Source of the DNA: Lucinisca nassula
Lineage: Eukaryota > Mollusca > Bivalvia > Lucinida > Lucinidae
Length of the DNA stretch: 64,000 nucleotides
Reading direction: 5' to 3'
Assembly: GCA_963580285.1 (NCBI GenBank)
Contig: OY757010.1
Span: forward strand, 70,213,659-70,277,658
A model generated the notes under the pieces. That model searched no databases. It saw only the letters and a list, made by a program, of their open reading frames with translations, and was not told the origin of the DNA. The position numbers were made by a program, and so were the translations under genes. Below are positions 10,098 through 20,562 of the stretch, piece after piece (the first letter of the stretch is position 1; each line of letters begins with the position of its first letter).

Positions 10098-11520
10098 TTG
10101 TCAGTTTTAATTATTAACAACACAGCCAAATATATTAAAATCTATAGACATGGTTTGCTAGCTAAAATTTCAGAGCTTCAAAATAATATTACACATGTAG
10201 ATTCAGTTATTCAAAATAACAGCTGTGAAAATAAATTAGACTTAAAAGACCTTGATGTACCTGAAAAATATAGGTCGAAAATTGAAAGTCTTATCATGAG
10301 AAATAGAGACTTGTTTGCAAATAAAGATTCTGAATTAGGAAAAACAGACACAGTTAAAATGCAAATTGATATAGGTAATCATGAACCAATTAAGATGAAA
10401 CCTTATAGAACTCCAATTAAGAACAGAGAGGTAATTGACAAAACAATTAACGAAATGCTAGATTCAAATGTAATTAAAAGGTCAAGATCACCTTGGTCAT
10501 TCCCTGTTGTGGTTGTTGACAAGAAAGATGGCAGTAAAAGGTTCTGTGTTGATTTTCGAAAATTATATCAAATAACAAAGAAAAATTCCTTTCCTTTACC
10601 CTTAATAGATGATATCTTAGCCTTACTTGGTAGAGCAAAATACTTTACATCTTTGGACTTGAAAGGTCAAAGAAAAAACAACTTTCACATGTCACAAAGG
10701 GTTATTCGAGTTCAATGTGATGCCCTTTGGCCTTTCTAATGCTCCTGCGGTATTTCAAGAACTTATGTCTGTTGTGTTACAAGGTTGCAATGATTTTGCT
10801 ACAGCATACCTTGATGATATATTGATTTTCAGCTCAACATTGGAAGAACATTTGAGACATCTTAGTTTTATCTTTGACATATTAAGACAGCAAAATTTGA
10901 AACTTAAGCTTAAGAAATGTGGTTTTCTTCAATTAGAAACTAATTATCTTGGCTTTGTTATTAGCGAACAAGGAATCAAACCTGATGAAAAGAAGGTTGA
11001 TGCGATAAGATCTTTACCTGGTCCAACTTGTGTAAAAGAAGTAAGATCATTCATTGGTATGTGTTCTTACTACAGAAGATTCATTCCAAACTTCTCTTAG
11101 ATAGCTGAACCAATCATTGCTTTGACAAGAAAATATGTACATTACAAGTGGTCAGGCGTGCATCAAACTGCATTTGAATTCTTGAAAGAAAGTTTAACAG
11201 CTCTCCCACTTATGGTTTATCCAGATCCAAATAAACCATATGTTCTTTATACAGATGCTAGCAACTCGTGTGTTGGTGCATGCCTTACACAAGAGTGTGA
11301 GGGTGATGAAAAGCCAATTTATTATTTGTCCAACAAACTGAGTAAGTCCCAATGTAAGTGGTCTGTAGTAGAAAAAGAAGCATTTGCGATACATTTTGCT
11401 TTCAGAAGTTAGATTATTATCTGCACAATGCTCAGTTTGTCATTAGAACTGATCATAAACCTCTGAAATATTTGCTTGAATCTCCTATGCAAAAAAAAAA
11501 AAAAAAAAAAAAAAAAAGAT
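10098..11520 (+). pseudogene. Reverse transcriptase / RNase H region of pol
   Basis: Upstream fingers and palm: SPWSFPVVVVDKKDGSKRF, then YFTSLDLK (motif A), where a deletion and frameshift remove the following conserved block (about 10665-10710). The frame resumes with VMPFGLSNAPAVFQELM and the catalytic AYLDDILIFS (YLDD). A TAG stop lies at 11098-11100. RNase H shows VLYTDASNSCVGACL and KWSVVEKEAFAIHFAF, then another frameshift at about 11405. It synthesises cDNA and degrades template RNA in an intact element, but is inactive here. Confidence 0.9.
11491..11517 (+). repeat. 27-base poly-A run inside pol
   Basis: An uninterrupted A27 lies between the RNase H and connection regions. The flanking codons read through to a conserved tail (MSGYNCTIEYIADTTNTCADLL). 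This is a lysine-codon A-tract that has expanded by slippage, or an assembly ambiguity. Confidence 0.9.
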
Positions 11521-11533
11521 TCAACTCTGGGCT

Positions 11534-13512
11534 TTGAGTATGTCAGGCTATAATTGTACTATAGAGTACATTGCTGATACAACAAATACATGCGCTGACC
11601 TACTTTCTAGGCATCCAGATAATGTAAACAAAACTGAGGAAAGTACAGTTAGTGAAGACGTAGAAGTAGAAAAGGCACTTGATGTCAATGACAACTTATT
11701 CCAGGTGAATGTGTTAGACTCTAATCAGTTTGATCCAAAAGCTTTCGCTGGTTGTAGTCTTCCAAATGAAGATACATTTGAAAAGTGTGACTGTTCTGAT
11801 TTTACAAAAGAAGGCTTTGACATGAAAATTGAACAAACTAGGGATGATGATATCTCAAACATTAGGTCAATGATTTTGAATGGGGAAGAGAGTAAAGATG
11901 TTCAAAAACATTATCTCTTGATTGATAGACTGGTATACTATTTTTATCAAATGCCAATGCCGACCCAAATTTAAGATTGTATATTCCAAAACATCTTAGA
12001 TCTTTGGTTGTAACTCAGTATCATGACAGTAAAGGTCATATGGGGGTACAGAAAACTTTTAATTCTATTCGTCAGAAATACTTTTGGCCAAATCTGTTCA
12101 AAGGAATTCACAAGTATGTTTCCGATTGTATGACTTGCAGAACTAGGTCAATGCAGAAAACGAAACATCCATTACAAGAGACAGATATTCCATCATACCC
12201 TATGGCGAAACTCAGTCTTGATCTTTCAGGTCCTTATCCAACAACTTTGTCAGGCAATAAATATATCATTGCATTTATTGATTGGTATAGTGGTTGGCCT
12301 GAAGCTTTTGCAGTTCCAGATAAGACTGCTGAAACAGTAGCTGAATTGATCATTGGACAAATTTTCCCACGTTTTGGCTGTCCTTTACAAATCGTGACGG
12401 ACAATGGAACTGATTATGTAAATACGATGGTCAGAGAAACATTGGAAAAACTTAATGTTGACCATATTTTGACAAGCGTGTATCATCCTCAGAGCAATGT
12501 AAAAGTTGAAAGATTCCATTGAACTTTGCATGCCATTTTAGCTAAAATGGTAGCTGATAATTAACAGAGCTGGGATTTGTATCTTTGCCAAAGTTAAGCA
12601 GCAATTAGATTTAATGTTAGTGAATCTTCTAAATTTTCACCTTATTATTTGCTTTACAACCGAGATGTATTATTGCCAGTTGACAATATATTACAGCCTA
12701 GGAGAAAATATTTAGGTGAAAACTTCCACCAAGTTGCTTTACAAGAACAGCACAGAGCTTTTGTACATGTAAGAAAATACTTACAAAAAGCAAAGAAGCG
12801 CCAGGCTAAATATGCAGACAAAAATTTTAAAGAGGTAGAGTTAAAAGTAGGAGATCCAGTTTATTACCAAAATAAACAAAGAAAGGGTAAATTAGGACAG
12901 AAATGGAAACCTTATTATAGAATAATTGAGATAACGGGACCTGTATCTTTCATAATTAAAAACCAATTAGATGGTACAACAAGTAGAGTATATGCAGGCG
13001 ATTTAATGTTGGCAAAAGTAGAAGATTGGCCAGTCTCTAAAAATGAAAGTACTAGAAAACTTAGGGACGCAGCATATGTAATTCCACCTCAGGCCTCTGA
13101 GTCAGAAACAGAATCCGATTCTGATTCAGAAGGACAGATTCCTTTGGCTAAGCTAGTCAGGAAATGCAGACAAGAAAGAGGAACGTCTTATGATGAAGAA
13201 GATATACCTTTAATTGAGTTACAGAAAAGGTTAAAACACAAAGAAACTAGGCAAAATCAAAGTGAAGAAACTGAGATCAAGGACATGGAATGTAATGAGG
13301 ATTTATCTTCTGATAATTCCTGTTCTATGCCTTTGGTTAAAAACGATGATTTAGCTAGTGATATGGATGTGAATGTAGTTTATTCACAGCAGCCATTGTC
13401 TAATAGTGTAGCCAGCGAGACAGTTAGGCCATTGAAAAAGAGACGAAGGAAGTCTCGAGATAGAGCAGAGAGTTTAAAGCAACTCTTGAGGTTAATGTCT
13501 AATATGTTATAA
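11534..13512 (+). pseudogene. Integrase region of pol, with C-terminal acidic tail
   Basis: The HHCC zinc-binding domain spans YHDSKGHMGVQKTFN to DCMTCRTRS, and the core has D (LSLDLSGPYP), D (IVTDNGTDYV) and E (SNVKVERFH), the DDE triad. Stops follow at 12520-12522 (TGA) and further TAA codons at about 12562 and 12595. From 12649 the frame is open to 13512, with a GPY/F-type C-terminal domain (KWKPYYRIIEITGPVSF) and a long acidic then basic tail (KKRRRKSRDRAES). There is also a frame change at about 11974. The integrase would insert cDNA, but this copy is broken. Confidence 0.9.
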
Positions 13513-13633
13513 AATGACCTCGTAATGTTATGTTCTTTAATGAGGTAAGGGCCTCATGTATGTTAATAGAGGTGAATTGTAAATAAGTACCTCGTTTAAC
13601 AGTGTAGTAATGCCCATTTTTATTTAATTTCAG

Positions 13634-15075
13634 ATTAACAATATGATGATCACGTTAATCTTGGGATCATTGTATGTTAGCCAGACATTTGGACTCTTTA
13701 CATCCGAAAATGTTGTGTTTCAAAAGACTAATGAAGTCTTTATTAACGATGCACACTGGTCTGTACCATTTATTCATGATTTGAGACCGTTTGAAAATTT
13801 GATTTTAAAGATTCAAAACGATCTTGTTCGCACTGATGAAATTGTAAAATATATGACAAACTTTTATCAGAAGTCAAATTTAACGGGATATGTAGAAACA
13901 TTCCAAAGTTTACATGTTGAAGTTAACCTTTTAACAAATACATACAAGTCTGTTTATGAAACCTTTGATGAGTACCAGACACTTTCAGTAAACAATCATG
14001 AGCACAAAAGGTCATTAATTCCTATAATAGGACAATTAATGAGCACTCTTTTTGGCACTGTATCAGAAAGTGACCTTGAGAACATAGATAGAAATATCAA
14101 AACCTTGGCACTTAACCAAAATCAGATAATGCATGATCTTGATATAAGTTTATCTGTACTTAACTTAACAAGAATGCAAGTAGCAGAAAATAGAAATAGG
14201 AGATCAATTATGGATCTCATTATAGTTATTCAGAAGCTTGACCATAAAATAAGATTGCTTGAAAGAACAATAGAACAACAGTTTGTTAGACTTACACAAT
14301 TTATTCATACGTACTTACAATTCAAAATGATACTTGATGAAATTAGGCTTACCACGCAAGATGCTATATTTTATCTTGAGAGCTTAAAATCTGAACTAAA
14401 CATGTTGTCAATGCATCATTTATCAGCTAATACAATCTCACCTAAAGATCTGAAGCAATTACTAATTGAAGTAGAAACAAAACTTCCTAATAACTTTGAG
14501 CTTCCTAAAAATCCTCGTAAGGATATTTGGTATTTTTATAAGACATTGACATGTATAACATACCTTGAAAATAATGAAATTAGAGTTATCCTTAAGATTC
14601 CACTAATTAACACCAAAGAAGAATATGAAGTGTATAAAATATATAACTTTCCACTACCGCTACTCTCAAATAATCAGACTGATGTATTATTAAAATACAG
14701 TTTAGAAAATGAAATGTTACTGGTCTCAAAGGATAAAACAAAGTTTTCCCTTCTATCTGAAAGTACGTTTCAGATGTGTAATAACTATCATTTTCAGTTC
14801 TGCAATCCTGAGACAGCATTTTATCAGACCGACGTAAATAAGTTTTGTGTTGTTGCTCTATTTATGCAAAACCTGCATGACATTAAAAAGTACTGCAAAC
14901 AAGTAGTTGTGTTGGATGGAAGGTTGCAATCTACAAAGTACTTGTCATTTGGTATTTGGATTGTTGTCACAAATAGACCTCTGACATTTACATTAAATTG
15001 TCAGTCATATGAACCGAAGAATGCCGACATTAAAATCACACCACCTTTTGGCATTATCCGGTTAAATAACACATG
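13634..15075 (+). CDS. env: Envelope-type (F-like) glycoprotein ORF, C-terminus cut by PLE
   Basis: The first ATG is at 13643, with a hydrophobic signal-like N-terminus, directly after a splice acceptor (CAG at 13631-13633). About 480 codons are open. A basic dipeptide (HKR, near residue 122) precedes a hydrophobic LIPIIGQLMSTLFG stretch. That is the arrangement of a cleavage site and fusion peptide in F-type Env proteins of errantiviruses. Coiled-coil-like helices and conserved cysteines follow. The homologous part ends at 15075. The last ~19 codons of the open frame (to 15133) are translated PLE 3' end. The anchor and tail lie beyond the insertion (17176-17403). The assignment to F-like Env rests on pattern, not search. 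Confidence 0.75.
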
Positions 15076-16529
15076 TAAAGTAGAAGTAAAACAAAGATCA
15101 GGAATTGATACAATTAACTTACTCCACCCATAAAATACACCAAAGGGAAAGAAATACAAACATTAAGCGACCAGACCATAATGGAAACCTAAACAAAGGA
15201 AGGCCATAAGGACAGTTACTTTCCCACAAAATGGCCATATGGTCATCCGAAACTAAAAGACACAAGTGATACACACAGTAAGTAACAAACAACAACATAA
15301 AATAAATCGCCACAGAAGAGCCGCCTTGGAACGGTCAGTGGAAGATTTCCACTGGGGGGCTTAAATCGATTTTACGTGGCCACAATCCTCGCCCTTACTT
15401 CCGTCGCGATTTAGACAAATAATTTGTTCAGTCCGCATGAAGGCCTCCTAACTCATCAGTGCAACATCTCCGTGAACACAAAAATCAAAGAACCACAGAG
15501 GTGAGACAACGGTGAGGACTCGACAGCAAGAAACCACTGAAATGCTGGAGCAAAAGAAAACCAACAGTTAGACTCCGATGAGCCCGACCAGAGACAGAGC
15601 ATCAGGCACCAACCAACATTACCTTGAATTAGATCTCTCTAATTCTCAATAAGCCTTTACGTTGGAGCCGTCATAGAATCTGAGGCCTGACCCACCGGCG
15701 TGCAATTAAAGAGGGAAGCAAAGTTGCCAACCGTGATTGGGTTAACTACCATGCATGCAGTCTGTCGTATAATATCCATGTTGTACCCAATCTTTTTATA
15801 TCGAAGAATGATTTTACGAAATTGGGTACTGAAGTCATTGCGGTTATATATTTTTCTGAATTTAAATACTAAGTCACCATAAAATTCGGGTTCCGATAGA
15901 CCTTGTTGCAGAAGAGATTTAAGTCCAATATTGAATTTTGAAATTAAATCAGAATGGCGTCTATAAAATTTTGAAAAGGCTTTGCGTAGTTTATGGTACC
16001 GATAACCCTGATTAAGGAGTTTAGCCGTTAATAATTTATTACGAGTGTTGAAGTCAGTTACATGACTACACACTCTAGCAAATCGAATTAATTGCGAAAT
16101 ATAAACGCCATAGGATGGCGCACGAGGAACATCACCATCCAAAAAAGGAAAATTTACAATCTCAAAATCAAAGTCATCGCGTTTATCATAAATTTTGCAC
16201 GAAACAAATCCATCTACAATAGATAGATGTAAATCCAAAAACGGGGCCTCGGTATCAGAAGAATTTGCTTTATTTAACTGAAGTTCTAGGGGGTAAATCT
16301 GACTGATCAAACCATCAAAATAGGTATTATCAATATTTAATAAATCATCTAAATATCTAGAAGTAGAGCTAAAAGCTTCAATAATTTCAGATTGGTTATC
16401 AATGGAAAGCGACAAAATGAAGTCTCTTTCATAACAATACAAGAACAGATCAGCCACAAGAGGTGCGCAATTAGTACCCATCGGAATACCCACAATTTGT
16501 CTAAATAACTTAGTACCGAAAAGCCTCAA
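15076..16529 (-). mobile_element. Penelope-like element fragment (RT C-half + 3' UTR) inside env
   Basis: On the minus strand the frame 16529-15657 reads the RT palm: IVGIPMGTNCAPLVADLFLY (motif B) and STSRYLDDLLNIDN (YLDD). It continues to the C-terminal ASDSMTAPT and TAA, followed by the full 3' UTR to about 15076. It is nearly identical to the complete copy at 22507-27048 and so is recent. It is 5'-truncated at the FGTKLFRQ region and joined there to a foreign filler and an inverted second fragment (16796-17154). Confidence 0.9.
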
Positions 16530-16795
16530 ACAAATATTTACAATTGCCTGAATATTTTGGCAGACATAGTAACTTTGAAAGATCAGATCCTTTGCAAGCA
16601 CTTTTAAAATTACATAATGTTTCAACCTTTAACTTTTGGCCTGATCTTAAAACTAAATAAGGATCTAAACCAATGAAGTTGCCACCATATTTGTCAGGTT
16701 TGAAAGAGATTCCTTTACAAAATCTACTCCATGAAACAAGAATTTATAAACCTGTAATATTTGGTGGGCTAAATCCAATACTAGTTGGATACATG
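16530..16795 (+). other. Non-PLE filler between inverted PLE fragments, coding-like
   Basis: About 266 bases that match neither PLE nor the gypsy element as far as I can see. The plus frame from about 16545 reads LPEYFGRHSNFERSDPL and later MKLPPYLSGLKEIPLQNLL and IYKPVIFGGLNPILVGY, with a single TAA in between. It looks like a captured piece of an unidentified gene or element. Confidence 0.45.
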
Positions 16796-17154
16796 CGGAC
16801 TGAACAAATTATTTGTCTAAATCGCGACGGAAGTAAGGGCGAGGATTGTGGCCACGTAAAATCGATTTAAGCCCCCCAAGTGGAAATCTTCCACTGACCG
16901 TTCCAAGGCGGCTCTTCTGTGGCGATTTATTTATGTTGCTGTTTGTTACTAACTGTGTGTATCACTTGTGTCTTTTAATTTTGGATTGCCATATGGCCAT
17001 TTTGTGGGAAAGTAACTGTCCTTATGGCCTTCCTTTGTTTAGGTTTCCATTATGGTCTGGTCGCTTAATGTTTGTATTTCTTTCCCTTTGGTGTCTTTTA
17101 TGGGTGGAGTAAGTTAATTGTATCAATTCCTGATCTTTGTTTTACTTCTACTTT
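16796..17154 (+). mobile_element. Penelope-like element 3' end, inverted relative to its partner
   Basis: It starts at ACATGCGGACTGAACAAATT and runs to the terminal TTTTACTTCTACTTT. With the minus-strand copy at 15076-16529 it forms a large inverted repeat whose outer ends are both PLE 3' termini. Inverted double insertions are known for PLEs. Confidence 0.9.
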
Positions 17155-17175
17155 GCATCGACGGTATTATAAATT

Positions 17176-17403
17176 GCAATTATCTTAATAATCTTACGTA
17201 GAAGAAACTTTGTCTATAAGATAATTGGTGTAAGACAGGCTAACACACATGATCTTGAGAAAGTGAATGTGAAACAGTCACCGATCAAAGGTGATGTTAT
17301 CGAGATGTCCACTCTGATCGAAGAACAAAACGTCGATAACGTTGAGGAAGGACAGAAGCCCTTCAAGTGGACTGATGCAACGGCGGCGTGGGCAAAGAAA
17401 TAA
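17176..17403 (+). pseudogene. Displaced env C-terminus (membrane anchor and cytoplasmic tail)
   Basis: Seventy-five codons run from 17176 to TAA 17401-17403: a short hydrophobic run (AIILIIL), then arginines (RRR), then a polar tail. The frame is preceded by TAA at 17170. The anchor-plus-basic-stop pattern fits the end of the env-type ORF that was split by the PLE insertion. It can no longer be expressed with it. Confidence 0.55.
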
Positions 17404-17803
17404 GGAAAATCTGTGCACTGTGTTTTAAAGCAGATTTATTTTTGAATACTAGTTATATGAACGTGTTTGTTAACTTATGTCTAAGTTAACAGTGTTAAGC
17501 TATTCAACGGTATATAGCTTTTGTTACATGTTATGAACTATTTGCATAACATATGAACTTTATCGTACGATGTGTTTTCATTATGTATATAGCTCATGTG
17601 ATCATAGTAGTACTAATGGCTATAGTACATTGACATTCCAGTGACATTTATTTGTGCCTTGTGTAGTCCCGAAGACTATGCATGGACGAAGATTTAGTGA
17701 TCAGAACTTTAGTGACTTTTAAATAATAAAGTCCTGAGTATGCCCCTTAAGGTCATGCTTAGGTGAAGATGTACATGTGACATTAAACTTTATTTTATTA
17801 CAG
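17404..17803 (+). other. Gypsy-element spacer between env end and third ORF
   Basis: Non-coding AT-rich sequence with direct repeats of TATAGCT/CATGTGA type, ending in a pyrimidine-rich acceptor (TTTATTTTATTACAG at 17789-17803). Confidence 0.45.
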
Positions 17804-18025
17804 CCAGACGCCATTAGTGTTGTACACGAACACTATGGATATTGTAAAGAACATCCACCACATCCAACTTACCTTATTACCAACCTACACCACCAGCAAA
17901 TACACAGCTCAGATAGCAACGGGATACTTACAGCGAATAAGATTTACAGAGTTCCAGTTATACCTATTCCACAACCTCCGACAGTTATCAACTTGAGGGA
18001 AGAACAATGTGACTGTGTGAAAAGT
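17804..18025 (+). CDS. Small third ORF of the gypsy-like element (unknown function)
   Basis: It is open from the acceptor at 17801-17803 to the PLE insertion, about 74 codons. It starts PDAISVVHEHYGYCKEHPPH and contains VPVIPIPQPPTVINL. It is rich in His, Pro and Ile, with no recognised domain. Phase at the acceptor matches the leader donor at 8378. The apparent frame continues into PLE sequence to 18082, so the true C-terminus was cut off. It could be an accessory protein or a spurious ORF. Confidence 0.4.
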
Positions 18026-19086
18026 AAAGTAGAAGTAAAACAAAGATCAGGAATTGATACAATTAACTTACTCCACCCATAAAAGACACCAAAGGGAAAG
18101 AAATACAAACATTAAGCGACCAGACCATAATGGAAACCTAAACAAAGGAAGGCCATAAGGACAGTTACTTTCCCACAAAATGGCCATATGGTCATCCGAA
18201 ACTAAAAGACACAAGTGATACACACAGTAAGTAACAAACAACAACATAAAATAAATCGCCACAGAAGAGCCGCCTTGGAACGGTCAGTGGAAGATTTCCA
18301 CTGGGGGGCTTAAATCGATTTTACGTGGCCACAATCCTCGCCCTTACTTCCGTCGCGATTTAGACAAATAATTTGTTCAGTCCGCATGAAGGCCTCCTAA
18401 CTCATCAGTGCAACATCTCCGTGAACACAAAAATCAAAGAACCACAGAGGTGAGACAACGGTGAGGACTCGACAGCAAGAAACCACTGAAATGCTGGAGC
18501 AAAAGAAAACCAACAGTTAGACTCCGATGAGCCCGACCAGAGACAGAGCATCAGGCACCAACCAACATTACCTTGAATTAGATCTCTCTAATTCTCAATA
18601 AGCCTTTACGTTGGAGCCGTCATAGAATCTGAGGCCTGACCCACCGGCGTGCAATTAAAGAGGAAAGCAAAGTTGCCAACCGTGATTGGGTTAACTACCA
18701 TGCATGCAGTCTGTCGTATAATATCCATGTTGTACCCAATCTTTTTATATCGAAGAATGATTTTACGAAATTGGGTACTGAAGTCATTGCGGTTATATAT
18801 TTTTCTGAATTTAAATACTAAGTCACCATAAAATTCGGGTTCCGATAGACCTTGTTGCAGAAGAGATTTAAGTCCAATATTGAATTTTGAAATTAAATCA
18901 GAATGGCGTCTATAAAATTTTGAAAAGGCTTTGCGTAGTTTATGGTACCGATAACCCTGATTAAGGAGTTTAGCCGTTAATAATTTATTACGAGTGTTGA
19001 AGTCAGTTACATGATTACACACTCTAGCAAATCGAATTAATTGCGAAATATAAACGCCATAGGATGGCGCACGAGGAACATCACGA
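18026..19086 (-). mobile_element. Second Penelope-like element insertion in the gypsy 3' region
   Basis: On the minus strand this is the RT C-terminal part from about 19086 (AFSKFYRRHSDLISKFNIG and following, stop at 18606) plus the full 3' UTR. It is almost base-identical to 15076-16140, with only scattered changes. It is truncated at the GDVPRAPSYGVYISQ region. Confidence 0.9.
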
Positions 19087-19089
19087 GGA

Positions 19090-19820
19090 ATTCTCGATCC
19101 AAAAAGGAATAAAAACTTAATATAAAAACAGTGTGTTTAAATGAGTCCTTTATTGGTCTTATAGTTTGTAGAAATCCTAGTTACAAGTATATTGCTTATC
19201 CTGGTAATTAGGAAGTCTACTAGATTAGAAGGGTTGATTAGAAGAAACAATTAAGAAAACATCTTAGACATTTAATTGACAATTAAATTCGAAACTTCGT
19301 TTTAATCCTGGTCAAATCCCGGTCAAATGTTTTATTGGATCCAGGTCACATATAAGATTAATTATAATTCTAGTCACATGAAACATAAATGACATTAATT
19401 AATTAACTAATCTTGATTGATGATATGCCATTCATCCTTGTTTTCATCCTGATGAGTAATATATGTATCATATAATCCTGGTCACTTATATATGTGAATG
19501 GATCCTTGCCACTGCCATGTGTTTATGATGTCCTGTTTATTTATGCATGATCCTGGTCACTGACAAGTGTTTATTATATATGTTGAAAATATCATGTTAT
19601 TATTTAGATATCTCCTGGTCACTGATTTATGTGTTGATGATCATCCTGGTCACTGACATATGTTGATGATATCTTGTTTTATTGCATGCATCCTGGTCAC
19701 TGATGTATGTTGATGATATCTTGTTTTATTATATATGAATTGTGTATACAGTATATGTACAAGAGGTTTTGGTCAGAATTATTAGATACATTAATTAAGG
19801 AGTTAATTAATTTACTCAAC
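19090..19820 (+). repeat. Imperfect ATCCTGGTCACTGA repeats in gypsy 3' region
   Basis: The phrase CCTGGTCA(C) recurs at least eight times (for example near 19490, 19553, 19614, 19644, 19690), often followed by TGTTGATGATATCTTGTTTTAT. Spacing is irregular, about 30-70 bases. It has no coding potential. It lies between the PLE insertion and the polypurine tract, so it probably belongs to the element. Confidence 0.65.
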
Positions 19821-20562
19821 AATGGGAGGTATATAACATAGTCAGGTTATGCACATGATATTTTGCATAGGCATGTTATCATGTGTATGACTGGAATGTT
19901 GTTGAAGGTGTGTTAGAGTGTTGACATGACTGAATGAGTGTTGAAAAGGCAGTAAGCTTCTGTCTCAGTACTATTATGAAAATATTAAGTTTCAATTCTT
20001 ATTATGAAACAGCTTCATTTTAAAACTCTGAAACATCAATTATATAACTTTGTATAAAATGCAGAGATGCACTTGAATTGCACATACATGTACCTGGCAG
20101 CCATTCAAATCATAACTTGATTATGAGCCAGCTTAATTTCGTAATATCATATGACTCTGACATTTCCTTTTAAAGGTTATTTAAGCAGGTGTTCATGTGA
20201 AGTACTTTCAAAACCTGATGAAACTGCATTTTAAAGATCATATTATTAGTGCAGTCATCAAAATCATGACAGATAGCATATAGTTAGAAGAGATTTTGGC
20301 AAGAGTTGTGAAAACAAGCATGATGCAATGAGAGAGGGATATTGCGTGAGATTTTTGTAGTGATTATAAATACTGGGGTTTCTGACCAAGACTTCAGATG
20401 TCTACTTGATCAGCTTGCAGACCGTTAGTCTGGTTTAGGAGTTTTGCACTCGTATGAGGTGCCTGCCTAATAAAGCTGCTGAAACTCTAAATATGACTTT
20501 AGTTATATTTTATAATTAAGAAACACTATACGATCACAGTCAAAGGTGTATAGCTTCGCTAA
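19821..20562 (+). repeat. Polypurine tract and 3' LTR of the gypsy-like element
   Basis: AATGGGAGGT (19821-19830) is a polypurine tract immediately before the LTR, which runs ATAACATAGTCAGG... to ...AGCTTCGCTAAA and matches 7571-8302 with few differences. Satellite sequence (AAGGTCACTGTGGC) follows directly. Confidence 0.85.

Larger units (their letters stand above)
7571..20562 (+). mobile_element. Ty3/gypsy (errantivirus-like) LTR retroelement with env
   Basis: Two closely matching ~730-bp LTRs (7571-8302 and 19832-20562) bracket gag, protease, reverse transcriptase/RNase H, integrase, an env-type ORF and a small third ORF, all on the plus strand. It sits inside the ~148-bp satellite, and the short direct repeat AAGG(T) next to both LTRs is a plausible target duplication. 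The ~13-kb span is inflated by two PLE insertions (15076-17154 and 18026-19086). Several stops and frameshifts in gag and pol make it non-autonomous as it stands. It is an old genomic copy and only its decayed state is described here. Confidence 0.85.

Noticed and set aside
15076..15133. C-terminus of the env-type ORF (last ~19 codons) as real protein
   Set aside because: The same residues are encoded at 18026-18082 after an unrelated ORF. Both are translated PLE 3' end sequence.
15119..15313. Small minus ORFs (MAIYFMLLFVTYCVYHLC...) found at several PLE ends as a conserved membrane protein
   Set aside because: They are the PLE 3' UTR read through by chance. They recur only because the UTR recurs and are not kept open in older copies.
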